Below are positions 15,821-23,716 of a stretch of 64,000 nucleotides of DNA, in pieces. A model generated the notes under the pieces. It saw only the letters and a program-made list of their open reading frames with translations, was not told where the DNA came from and did no database searches. The DNA lies in the NCBI RefSeq assembly GCF_017305435.1, contig NZ_JAFKIP010000005.1:310001-374000 (forward strand), read 5' to 3'. The DNA is from Microbacterium sp. Lineage in GTDB: Bacteria; Actinomycetota; Actinomycetes; Actinomycetales; Microbacteriaceae. Made by a program: the position numbers and the translations under genes. Position 1 is the first letter of the stretch; the number at the start of each line of letters is the position of its first letter.

Positions 15821-17770
15821 ATGAGTTCTCCCGACGCCCTCGTCTTCCCGACCGACCACGAGGGGTGGCTCGCGTTCGTCACCGAGCGGCCGTCCGCCGC
15901 CGTCGCCCTCATCGCGGAGGTCGATGCGCGGCTGCACGCCGCGGGTGAGGCGCAGACGGTGGATGCCGCGGAGGTCGTGGACCTCTGGAACGACGCCGAC
16001 ATCGCGCTGCACCGGGCGACGAGCGAGGTGTACCTCCTCAGTGAGTCGCACCCGGACGAGGCCGTCCGCGCCGCCGCCGAGGCCGAAGTGCAGCGCCTCG
16101 AAGCCCTCGGCGCGGAGCGCCTGCAGCGGCCGGAGCTGTTCGCGGCCGTCCGCGCGGCGGATGCGGCCGCGGCATCCGCGGGTCTCGACGACGACGCCCG
16201 ACGTCTGCTGAGCCACGTGCTCCGCGATTTCCGGCGCGGGGGCGTCGATCTGCCGGATGCCGAGCGGGAGCGCGTGCGGGAGCTCACCGACCGCGACACC
16301 GAGCTGAGCCTCGAGTTCTCGCGCAACATCCGCGACGGACGTCGCGAGATCCGCGTCGCTCCGGAGGCTCTCGCGGGCCTTCCCCAGGACTTCATCGACG
16401 AGCACCCGCCCCAGGACGACGGGCTCGTCGTCCTCACGACGGACTACCCCGACCTCATGCCGGTGCGCGAGTACGCGACCGATCGTGCGACGCGCACGGC
16501 GCTCGTCGCCGCCTCCAACGACCTCGCCTGGCCCGAGAACGACGCGGTGCTCGCCGAGCTCCTCGCCGTCCGCGCCGAGCGTGCGGCACTGCTCGGCTAC
16601 GGCGACTGGGCCGATTACGAGACCGAGACCCGCATGATCGGCTCGGGGTCGGCGATCGCCGATTTCCTCACCCGTGTCGACGAGGCCTCGCTCGCCGCCG
16701 CCGAGGCGGAGTACCCGCTCCTGCTCGAACGGCTGCAACAGGACGACCCGACCGCCACCGAGGTCACGATCGCGGACTTCTTCCACGTCCTCAGCACCCT
16801 CCGCAAGGAGCGCCACGATGTCGACGCGCAGCTCGTCCGGTCGTACTTCACGTTCGACCGCGTGCTGCCGGGGCTGCTCGAGACCACCGGCCGACTGCTC
16901 GATGTCGAGTACGTCCCGGTCGAGGTGGCGACGTGGCATCCGGACGTCCACTCCTACGACGTCGTGCGCACCTCGGGTGACGGCGCCGAGCGGCTCGGCC
17001 GCATCCACCTCGACCTGCACCCGCGCGAGGGCAAGTACACGCATGCCGCGTGCTTCGGGCTCGCGCCGGGCATCACGGATCGGGTGCTGCCGGAGGCCGT
17101 ACTCCTGTGCAACTTCGCCCGGGGCTACCTGACGCACGACGAGGTCGTGACCTTCTTCCACGAGTTCGGCCATCTGGTGCACGACATCCTCGGCGGCGCG
17201 CAGCGCTTCGCGCGGTTCACCGGCGTCGCGACCGAGTGGGACTTCGTCGAGGCGCCGAGCCAGCTGCTGGAGGAGTGGGCGTGGGATGCCGAGGTCCTGG
17301 CATCCTTCACGCACGGCCCGGACGGAGAGCCGATCCCCGCGGACCTCGTCGCGAAGATGGCCGTCGCGGACGGCTTCGGCCGCGCGCTCGAGGTGCGCCG
17401 CCAGCTCGGACACGCGAACGTGTCGTACCACCTGCACGTCGACCGGCCGGCGGACCTGCAGGCCGCGAGCGAGCACTGGTACGCCGTGACGAGCCCCGTC
17501 GCGCCGCTGCGCGGGCTCCACTCGTACGCGGGGTTCGGTCACCTGACCGGGTACGGCTCGTGCTACTACACGTACCAGTGGAGCCTCGTGATCGCCCGCG
17601 ACCTGCTCTCCGCCTTCGGCGGTGACCCCATGGATGCCGAGGTCGCGACGCGCTATCGGCGCGACATCCTCGAGCCCGGCGGCAGCCGCGACGCCGCCGA
17701 TCTCGTCGAGTCCTTCCTCGGCCGTCCGTACGGTTTCGACGCGTATCGGGAGTGGCTCTCCGGCTCCTGA
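15821..17770 (+). CDS. M3 family zinc metallopeptidase (thimet oligopeptidase/peptidyl-dipeptidase type)
   Basis: 649 residues, the usual length of cytoplasmic M3 oligopeptidases (PepF/Dcp/thimet group), which cut short peptides and finish intracellular protein turnover. The zinc site is H447-E448-F449-G450-H451, with the third ligand supplied by the Glu of the downstream helix in the DFVEAPSQLLEEW segment, the family's conserved position. The helical N-terminal half (heptad-rich, 15-400) forms the channel roof. HVDRPADLQ and GYGSCYYTYQWS near the C-terminus match the substrate-binding tyrosine region. No signal peptide. The start is fixed by the leaderless promoter. Confidence 0.93.
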   Translation: MSSPDALVFPTDHEGWLAFVTERPSAAVALIAEVDARLHAAGEAQTVDAAEVVDLWNDADIALHRATSEVYLLSESHPDEAVRAAAEAEVQRLEALGAERLQRPELFAAVRAADAAAASAGLDDDARRLLSHVLRDFRRGGVDLPDAERERVRELTDRDTELSLEFSRNIRDGRREIRVAPEALAGLPQDFIDEHPPQDDGLVVLTTDYPDLMPVREYATDRATRTALVAASNDLAWPENDAVLAELLAVRAERAALLGYGDWADYETETRMIGSGSAIADFLTRVDEASLAAAEAEYPLLLERLQQDDPTATEVTIADFFHVLSTLRKERHDVDAQLVRSYFTFDRVLPGLLETTGRLLDVEYVPVEVATWHPDVHSYDVVRTSGDGAERLGRIHLDLHPREGKYTHAACFGLAPGITDRVLPEAVLLCNFARGYLTHDEVVTFFHEFGHLVHDILGGAQRFARFTGVATEWDFVEAPSQLLEEWAWDAEVLASFTHGPDGEPIPADLVAKMAVADGFGRALEVRRQLGHANVSYHLHVDRPADLQAASEHWYAVTSPVAPLRGLHSYAGFGHLTGYGSCYYTYQWSLVIARDLLSAFGGDPMDAEVATRYRRDILEPGGSRDAADLVESFLGRPYGFDAYREWLSGS

Positions 17771-17880
17771 TCGGGGGTGGCCGCGGGGCGCGCGGGAGGT
17801 ACGATGCTCGTGTCGGCCCGCCCGAGGTCGCACCCCCACCCGGCGATGCCCCCGTCGCCCGCTTCGAAGCGGAGTCCCCC

Positions 17881-19200
17881 GTGTCCGACCAGCCCGAGCG
17901 CCACGACGACGATCTCACCTCGCCCTTCGACGAACTGATGGCCGGAGCGTCGGCCTCCGCATCCGGCCCGGGCTCGGCCCCGTCTGCGGCATCCGGCGAG
18001 TTCACCACGACGTTCCGCGGGTACGACAAAGCCGAGGTCGACGCCGCGATCGCCGCCCTCACGGCGCAGCGGGGTGCGCACTCCGAGCAGCTCGCGCAGG
18101 CGAAGGACGACGCGCACCGCGCGCAGGCGACGATCGCCGAGCACACCGCGACGATCCGGGACCTCGAGCGCCGCATCACGGGCCTCGAAGCCGATCTCGC
18201 CGTCGAGCAGGCGCGCGCCGCGAACGCCGAGGACAAGGTGCAGACGCTCTCCGACGAGCTGGTGAACGCCGCCGACGAGTCGTCCAAGGGGCGTGAACGG
18301 TTCGAAGAGGTCCTCCGGGTGGCCGAGGAGCAGGCATCCGTCATCATCAAGAACGCGAGCGTGCAGGCCGACCGGCTGATGGAGGCCGCGCGCGACGAGA
18401 TCGCCGCGCAGCGCGTCGCGGCGCACGCCGACGCCGACGCCGTGCGTCAGCAGGCCGACACGGATGCCGCGCAGGCGCGCCTGCGCATCGACACCGAGCT
18501 GACCGCGCACGGCGCGCAGCTCGAGCGCGAGGCCGCGCACGCCGCCGAGAAGGTCGCACAGGCCGACCAGGAGGCCGCGGCGATCCGCACCGAGGCGGAG
18601 AAGGGCGCGGCAGCCCTGCGCGCGCTCGTCGCCCGGGAGAGCGAGCAGGCGCGTGCCGAGGCCGAGGAGGCCGTGCGCGAGCAGCGCATGCGCGCCCTCG
18701 AGTTCGAGGAGTCGCTGACGCGCCGCCAGGACGACGCGCAGCAGGAGTTCCTGATGCTGCACAACCAGGCGGTCGCCCACGCCGAGCGCATCACCCAGGA
18801 TGCCAACGATCAGGTCACGGCCTCGATCGAGCACGCGCAGCGCATCAGCGCGAAGGCCGAGGACTTCGACAAGCTCATGCGGGCGCAGGCGCAGCAGATC
18901 GACGCCGACGCCAAGCTCCGCGCGCGGGAGACGATGGACCGCGCGAGCGTCAAGGCGCAGAAGATCATCGACACGGTCACGCAGCACTCGCAGTCGGTCC
19001 TGCGCGACGCCGAGGACCGCACGCGGGCGCTGCGCTGGCAGCAGCAACAGCTCACGAGCTTCATGTCCGAGGTCAAGGAGCTCATGCGCACCGAGGGTGC
19101 CGGGGCGACGAACGGTGGGGCGACGGATGCCGCGGCATCCCCTGAGCTGTCCGCCCCTGTCGTCCTCGATTCGGGCTTCGACGAGACCGCCGAGGGCTGA
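17881..19200 (+). CDS. DivIVA-like coiled-coil protein
   Basis: 439 residues with a GTG start. An acidic, Ser/Ala-rich head (1-40) precedes the DivIVA N-terminal motif FTTTFRGYDKAEVDAAIAAL (about 41-60), which binds curved membrane or polar sites. A very long, almost unbroken Ala/Glu/Gln coiled coil (about 65-410) then carries repeated EAAxxR heptads. The tail is Ala/Gly-rich. Actinobacterial relatives organise polar growth and cell-wall synthesis (Wag31/DivIVA, scaffold proteins such as Scy/FilP); this one is a second, longer paralogue type rather than the canonical divIVA, which sits by ftsZ. GTG 17881 is preferred because the DivIVA motif lies close to the N-terminus; a longer frame upstream is Arg/Gly-rich and non-coding. 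It converges with the threonine aldolase gene across a repeat array. Confidence 0.78.
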   Translation: MSDQPERHDDDLTSPFDELMAGASASASGPGSAPSAASGEFTTTFRGYDKAEVDAAIAALTAQRGAHSEQLAQAKDDAHRAQATIAEHTATIRDLERRITGLEADLAVEQARAANAEDKVQTLSDELVNAADESSKGRERFEEVLRVAEEQASVIIKNASVQADRLMEAARDEIAAQRVAAHADADAVRQQADTDAAQARLRIDTELTAHGAQLEREAAHAAEKVAQADQEAAAIRTEAEKGAAALRALVARESEQARAEAEEAVREQRMRALEFEESLTRRQDDAQQEFLMLHNQAVAHAERITQDANDQVTASIEHAQRISAKAEDFDKLMRAQAQQIDADAKLRARETMDRASVKAQKIIDTVTQHSQSVLRDAEDRTRALRWQQQQLTSFMSEVKELMRTEGAGATNGGATDAAASPELSAPVVLDSGFDETAEG

Positions 19201-19210
19201 ACCCCTCCTA

Positions 19211-19351
19211 CCCCGGGGTGCGTTCGTTCGCCCCCGGGGGTGCATTCGTTCGCCCCCGGGGGTGCATTCGTTCGCCCCGGGGGTGCACTCCTCGCGCGGA
19301 ACGAGTGCACCCTCGCGCGGAACGAGTGCACCCTCGCGCGGAACGAGTGCG
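19211..19351. repeat. Two facing tandem arrays (22-bp x about 3.5 and 21-bp x 3) forming a large inverted repeat
   Basis: The left array repeats CCCGGGGGTGCATTCGTTCG, and the right array AACGAGTGCACCCTCGCGCG. GTGCATTCGTT of the left is nearly the reverse complement of AACGAGTGCAC of the right. The whole gap between the convergent DivIVA-like and aldolase genes is made of it. It may act as a two-way terminator or a cruciform. Confidence 0.8.
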
Positions 19352-19358
19352 GCGTGGG

Positions 19359-20438
19359 TCAGGTCAGGCGGGCGAGCTCGGCGACGAACGCGTCGACGTC
19401 GTCCTCGGTGGTGTCGAACGAGCACATCCAGCGCACCTCGTTCTTCGCCGCGTCCCAGTCGTAGAAGCGGAACGCCGCGCGCAGCTGGTCGGCGACCCCG
19501 TCCGGCAGGGTCGCGAAGACCCCGTTCGACTGCGTCGGCTGGGTGAACCCGACTCCCGTGATCGAGCCGTCCCGAAGGCCGGCTTCGACGCCCGCTCGCA
19601 GCCGCGCCGCCATCGCGTTGGCGTGCCGCGCGTTCCGCAGGTACAGGTCGCCCTCCGGATGGGCTGAAGGCTCCAGCAGCGCGATCAGCTGCGCCGAGAT
19701 GAACCGCATCTTCGACGCGAGCTGCATGTTGAGCTTCCGGAGGAAGAGGAGCCCGTCGGATGCCGCGGGGTCGAGCACGACGACCGCCTCCCCGCCGAGG
19801 GCGCCGTTCTTCGTGCCGCCGAAGCTCAGGACGTCCACCCCGGCATCCGTCGTGAAGGCCCGCAGCGGCAGATCGAGGGCGGCGGCGGCGTTCGAGAGGC
19901 GCGCGCCGTCGAGGTGCAGGCGCATGCCGCGCTCGTGCGCGTGGTCGGCGAGAGCGCGGATCTCGCCGGGCGTGTACAGGGTGCCGAGCTCGGTCGACTG
20001 CGTGATCGACACGACGAGCGGCTGCGCGCGGTGCTCGTCGCCCCAGCCCCACGCCTCGCGGTCGACGAGCTCAGGGGTCAGCTTGCCGTCCTCCGACGGC
20101 ACGTTCAGGATCTTGATGCCCGCGACGCGCTCGGGCGCGCCGCCCTCGTCGACGTTGATGTGGGCGGTGGATGCCGCGATGACGGCGCCCCAGCGCGGCA
20201 GCATCGACTGCAGCCCCGTCACGTTGGCGCCCGTCCCGTTGAAGACGGGGAACGCTTGCACGCCCTCACCGAAGTGCAGAGCGAAGACCTCCTGCAGGCG
20301 CGCGGTGTAGGCGTCCTCGCCGTAGGCGACCTGGTGGCCGTCGTTGGCGGCGGCGATCGCCTGGAGGATCTCGGGGTGCACCCCGGAGTAGTTGTCGCTG
20401 GCGAAGCCGCGGATATCACGATCGTGGAGCGTTGTCAC
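19359..20438 (-). CDS. ltaE: Low-specificity L-threonine aldolase (PLP-dependent)
   Basis: 359 residues. Cleaves L-threonine/allo-threonine to glycine and acetaldehyde. Fold-type-I PLP enzyme: N-terminal DNYSGVHPEIL, PLP-phosphate region FNGTGANV, the LHLDGARLSNA motif (Asp binding the pyridine N) and the Schiff-base lysine Lys210 in SFGGTKNG, followed by GALGGEAVV. The length is normal. Start GTG 20438 is supported by a TAGGCT -10 box exactly 6 nt upstream on the minus strand. It is divergent from the TspO-like gene with only 40 nt between start codons, so the two promoters overlap. Converges with the DivIVA-like gene. Confidence 0.93.
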   Translation of the reverse strand: MTTLHDRDIRGFASDNYSGVHPEILQAIAAANDGHQVAYGEDAYTARLQEVFALHFGEGVQAFPVFNGTGANVTGLQSMLPRWGAVIAASTAHINVDEGGAPERVAGIKILNVPSEDGKLTPELVDREAWGWGDEHRAQPLVVSITQSTELGTLYTPGEIRALADHAHERGMRLHLDGARLSNAAAALDLPLRAFTTDAGVDVLSFGGTKNGALGGEAVVVLDPAASDGLLFLRKLNMQLASKMRFISAQLIALLEPSAHPEGDLYLRNARHANAMAARLRAGVEAGLRDGSITGVGFTQPTQSNGVFATLPDGVADQLRAAFRFYDWDAAKNEVRWMCSFDTTEDDVDAFVAELARLT

Positions 20439-20444
20439 CGCTCC

Positions 20445-20472
20445 AGCCTAGATTCCCGCGGGCGCCTATGCT
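20445..20472. promoter_or_regulatory. Overlapping divergent promoters of ltaE and the TspO-like gene
   Basis: Minus-strand -10 TAGGCT (20445-20450) is 6 nt from the GTG at 20438. Plus-strand -10 TATGCT (20467-20472) is 6 nt from the ATG at 20479. With 17-bp spacing each -35 region would lie on the other gene's -10, so both cannot be occupied at once. Confidence 0.5.
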
Positions 20473-20478
20473 CGCGGC

Positions 20479-21333
20479 ATGGCCTCCGCAGCGGCATCCA
20501 CATCTGCATCCTCATCTGCATCCTCGCGGTCCGGCGACCTCGTGCGGCAGATCGTCGTCATCAGCGCGTTCTGCTTCATGATCGTCGGCGACATGGTGGG
20601 GATCGGCGCGTTCGGCGGCACGCCGATCCAGGATGCCATCGGCGGCGCCTTCGATCCCGATGCCTCGTACCTCACTCCCGCGACGACCGCGTTCAGCATC
20701 TGGAGCGTCATCTATCTCGGACTCCTCGGCTACACCGTGTGGCAGGCGCTGCCGTCGCAGCGGACGAGCGAGCGCCAGCGCGTCGTGGGGTGGTGGGTCG
20801 CTCTGACGATGGTCCTCAACGGCGCGTGGCTCGTCACGGTGCAGTTCGCCGGTGACGGGTCGGGCGCCGTGTGGGCGACGGTCGTCGTGCTCGCGCTCCT
20901 CCTCGCGTCGCTCTGCGTCGCGTACGCGATGATCGTCCGCACGCGCCAGCCGCACGACGGAGTGGTCGCGACGGCTCTGCTCGACGGTGCGACCGGGCTG
21001 CACCTGGGGTGGGCCACGCTCGCGACCGTCGCGAACGTCGCCGCGGCGCTCACCTCGACGGGCGTCGAGTCGTGGGCCGCGGCGGCAGACCCGGTGGGCG
21101 TCGTCGTGATCGCCGTCGTGGTCGTGATCGCGCTGGCCCTCGCCGCCTGGTCGCGGTGGAGCGTCGCGCCCGGCCTCGCGATCGCGTGGGGGCTCGTGTG
21201 GCTCGCCGCGGCCCGCCTGGGCGGCGACCTCCACAGCACGCCGATCGGGGTCTCCGCGATCGTCGCCGCCGTGATCGTCGTCGTGGTGCCGGTCGGCATC
21301 CGCGTGCTGCGGCAGTTCCGTCCCGTCGACTGA
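20479..21333 (+). CDS. TspO/MBR-like (tryptophan-rich sensory) membrane protein
   Basis: 284 residues. After a Ser/Ala-rich head (1-17) there are about seven hydrophobic segments. Segment 2-3 carries the TspO-like pattern LTPATTAFSIWSVIYLGLLGY, followed by WWVALTMVLNGAWLV, matching the W-rich helices of the translocator-protein family (sterol/porphyrin-binding, stress-regulated). The protein is longer than the 150-200-residue classic TspO, so it may be the extended actinobacterial form. Leaderless: the ATG at 20479 follows TATGCT by six bases. The MFS gene follows 58 bp downstream with its own promoter. Confidence 0.72.
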   Translation: MASAAASTSASSSASSRSGDLVRQIVVISAFCFMIVGDMVGIGAFGGTPIQDAIGGAFDPDASYLTPATTAFSIWSVIYLGLLGYTVWQALPSQRTSERQRVVGWWVALTMVLNGAWLVTVQFAGDGSGAVWATVVVLALLLASLCVAYAMIVRTRQPHDGVVATALLDGATGLHLGWATLATVANVAAALTSTGVESWAAAADPVGVVVIAVVVVIALALAAWSRWSVAPGLAIAWGLVWLAAARLGGDLHSTPIGVSAIVAAVIVVVVPVGIRVLRQFRPVD

Positions 21334-21379
21334 ACGGGGCGGCGGAGACGGTGGCCTTCTGCGTGTCGGAGGGGACGGC

Positions 21380-21385
21380 TACTCT
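21380..21385 (+). promoter_or_regulatory. -10 box TACTCT, leaderless start of the MFS gene
   Basis: TACTCT, CGCGGC, ATG at 21392. The same CGCGGC spacer follows the -10 of the neighbouring TspO-like gene. Confidence 0.5.
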
Positions 21386-21391
21386 CGCGGC

Positions 21392-22879
21392 ATGACCTCG
21401 ACGGATGCCGCGGACGCCGCGGATGCCGCGCCCGGCGGCCCGCCCGGTGCTCCATCCGGCGCTCCACCCGGCGCTCCACCCGGCGCTCCAGCGGGGGGCA
21501 TGCGCACGTTCCTCGGGGTGCTCGTCAACACGGCGGTCGCGAACGTCACGACGAGCTTCCTGTGGTTCGCGCTGACCTTCTGGGTCTACCTCGAGACGCG
21601 GTCCGTGCTCGCGACGGGCATCATCGGCGGTGCCTACATGCTGCTGCTGGCGCTGTTCGGCATGGTGTTCGGCACGTTCGTCGATCGGCATCGCAAGCAT
21701 CGCGTGATGGTCGTCTCCGCCCTCTTCACGCTGGTCCTGTTCGGCGTCGCCGGCGTCATCTTCCTGCTGCTGCCGCAGCGCGCCATCCTCGACCTGGGCG
21801 GGCCGTGGTTCTGGCTCTTCTCCGGCATCATCCTCGCGGGCGCCGTCGTCGAGAACCTCCGGAACATCGCCCTGTCGACGACCGTCACGCTGCTCGTGCC
21901 GACCGAGCGGCACGCGAACGCGAACGGTCTCGTCGGCACGGTGCAGGGGCTCGCCTTCCTCGTGACGAGCGTTTTCTCGGGGCTCGCGATCGGTCTCGTC
22001 GGCATGGGCTGGACGCTCGTCATCGCCCTCGTGTTCACGGCGGTCGCGCTCGCACACCTCGTGACGCTGCGCATTCCCGAGAGCCCACCCGAGCGCACCC
22101 CCGGAGCGAAGGCGATCGATATCCGGGGCGCCGCGTCCGCGATCCGCGCCGTCCCGGGGCTGTTCGCCCTCATCCTCTTCTCGACCTTCAACAACCTCGT
22201 CGGCGGGGTCTACATGGCCCTCATGGACCCGTACGGCCTCACGCTCTTCGACGTGACGGTGTGGGGGATCGTCCTCGGCGTCACCTCGACGGGGTTCATC
22301 ATCGGCGGCGCGATCGTCGCGAAGCGGGGGCTCGGGCGGAACCCCATCCGCACGATGCTCCTCGCCGTCATCGTGATGGGCGTGCTCGGCGCGGTCTTCA
22401 CGATCCGTGACTGGTGGTGGCTGTACGTCCTCGGCATCTGGCTCTACATGGCGCTCGTGCCGATCATCGAATCGGCCGAGCAGACCGTGATCCAGAAGGT
22501 CGTGCCGTTCCAGACGCAGGGGCGCGTCTTCGGCGCGGCGGCGACCTTCGAGGCGGGGGCCGCGCCGATCACGGCGTTCCTCATCGCGCCGATCGCCCAG
22601 TTCTGGATCATCCCGTACCTGGAGACCGACGCGGGGCGTGACGCGTGGGGGTGGCTCTTGGGCGACGGGCAGGCGCGCGGGATCGCGCTCGTGTTCCTGG
22701 TGTCGGGCCTCGTCATGGTGGTGCTGGCGGCCCTCGCGTTCACGACGCGCTCGTACCGCATCCTCTCGCGCGAGTACGCGGAGGTTCCCGCGGCGGAGGG
22801 CCTGTCCGCGGCCGACGATCCCGTTGCCGGCCCCGCCTCGGCCGCGCAGGCCCGAGGAGGCGACGCGGGGCGGGGGTGA
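21392..22879 (+). CDS. MFS transporter, DHA3-like efflux family
   Basis: 495 residues, 12 predicted membrane segments from residue about 40. The loop between helices 2 and 3 has the MFS signature GTFVDRHRKHRV. The overall order and the absence of a substrate-binding partner fit the DHA3 (macrolide/unknown drug exporter) group. The first 36 residues are a cytoplasmic tail with four exact tetrapeptides GAP[PS] encoded by a 12-bp tandem repeat (21446-21493); the tail is probably length-variable between strains. Substrate unknown. Converges with the SDR gene, 6 bp between stops. Confidence 0.85.
   Translation: MTSTDAADAADAAPGGPPGAPSGAPPGAPPGAPAGGMRTFLGVLVNTAVANVTTSFLWFALTFWVYLETRSVLATGIIGGAYMLLLALFGMVFGTFVDRHRKHRVMVVSALFTLVLFGVAGVIFLLLPQRAILDLGGPWFWLFSGIILAGAVVENLRNIALSTTVTLLVPTERHANANGLVGTVQGLAFLVTSVFSGLAIGLVGMGWTLVIALVFTAVALAHLVTLRIPESPPERTPGAKAIDIRGAASAIRAVPGLFALILFSTFNNLVGGVYMALMDPYGLTLFDVTVWGIVLGVTSTGFIIGGAIVAKRGLGRNPIRTMLLAVIVMGVLGAVFTIRDWWWLYVLGIWLYMALVPIIESAEQTVIQKVVPFQTQGRVFGAAATFEAGAAPITAFLIAPIAQFWIIPYLETDAGRDAWGWLLGDGQARGIALVFLVSGLVMVVLAALAFTTRSYRILSREYAEVPAAEGLSAADDPVAGPASAAQARGGDAGRG
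21446..21493 (+). repeat. 12-bp tandem repeat x4 coding GAPP
   Basis: GGYGCTCCAYCC four times near the start of the MFS gene. Changes in copy number keep the frame. Confidence 0.85.
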
Positions 22880-22885
22880 CGGCGA

Positions 22886-23584
22886 TCAGCCGGCGTCGAG
22901 TTCGACGACGGCGTCGTTGATCGCGGAGGCCTCGGCATCCCACAACCCGGCGAATCGCGCCGCGAGCGTGTCTTCGAGCCCCGCCAGAGCGCGCACGCGG
23001 AAGACGACGGATGCCGCGCGCAGCTCGCGTGCGCCGTCGCGCGCGTCCTTCGCGAACCCCTGCGCCATCGCGCGCGCCCAGGCCTCCTCCGCGGCTTTGA
23101 CCGCGGCGTAGTTGGCGCCCCCCGCGAGCGGTCGCGCGACCGCCGTCGAGGAGACGATCGCGCAGCGCGCGGCATCCGAGGCGGCGAGATCCTCCCAGAA
23201 CGCCCGCGTCACGTGCCGGAGCGCGGTGAGCCCGACCTCGAGCGCGCGATAGTCCGCGTCGCTCTGGCCGGCGAGTCCGCCGCCGCCCCGCCACCCTCCG
23301 ACGAGGTGCAGGATGCCGTCGACGCGCACGCGGTCCGCGCGCAGGGCCTCGGCCAGGGCGCGGACGTCGCCCTCGACGCCGAGATCGCATTCCGCGGTGC
23401 GGATCGCGGGCCCCGCTCCTGGCTCCGCCACAACCGCCCTCGCGAGCGCGTCGAGCTTGGCCGCATCCCGCCCCACCGCGACGACGCGTGCGCCGGCATC
23501 CACCAGCGCGCGCGCCGCTGCCAGCCCGCTCGCGCTCGTCGCGCCCGCGATGAGCACGGTGCGCCCGCGCGCGCCCCCGCTCAT
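22886..23584 (-). CDS. SDR-family oxidoreductase
   Basis: 232 residues, classic-length short-chain dehydrogenase with a Rossmann fold. The cofactor motif is GATSASGLAAA near residue 14-24 (a variant of TGxxxGxG, with the last Gly kept). ECDL follows as the adenine-contact acidic turn, LVGGW replaces the NNAG motif, IVSST holds the catalytic Ser, and NYAAVK holds Tyr-x-x-x-Lys. NAD(P) specificity and substrate are unknown. It follows the DUF6421 gene on the same strand 132 bp downstream, separated by an inverted repeat, and the pair is divergent from an Lrp regulator, suggesting a small pathway under Lrp control. Confidence 0.85.
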   Translation of the reverse strand: MSGGARGRTVLIAGATSASGLAAARALVDAGARVVAVGRDAAKLDALARAVVAEPGAGPAIRTAECDLGVEGDVRALAEALRADRVRVDGILHLVGGWRGGGGLAGQSDADYRALEVGLTALRHVTRAFWEDLAASDAARCAIVSSTAVARPLAGGANYAAVKAAEEAWARAMAQGFAKDARDGARELRAASVVFRVRALAGLEDTLAARFAGLWDAEASAINDAVVELDAG

Positions 23585-23635
23585 CGCGCGCGCCCGGCGT
23601 TCCCCGCCGTCTCGGCGCCGAGAGGGCCCGTTGCC

Positions 23636-23699
23636 GCCGAGACCGCCGCGTGTTCACGGTCGACGACCGGCGCACTCGTCAACACGCGGCGCCCTCGGC
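23636..23699. repeat. Hyphenated inverted repeat, 23-bp arms (20/23), 18-nt spacer
   Basis: Arms 23636-23658 and 23677-23699, carrying GCCGAG and CGCCGCGTGTT. It lies in the gap between DUF6421 and SDR genes. The same CCGCGTGTT core and 18-nt spacer occur at 58954-59013. Confidence 0.7.
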
Positions 23700-23716
23700 G
23701 CGCGCCCCCGGCCCCG

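Noticed and set aside
18810..19331. Cys/Gly/Pro-rich repeat peptide (NAPPGANECTPGGE) on the minus strand
   Set aside because: Translation of the facing tandem arrays in the convergent gap; no start signal, and it overlaps the DivIVA-like gene.
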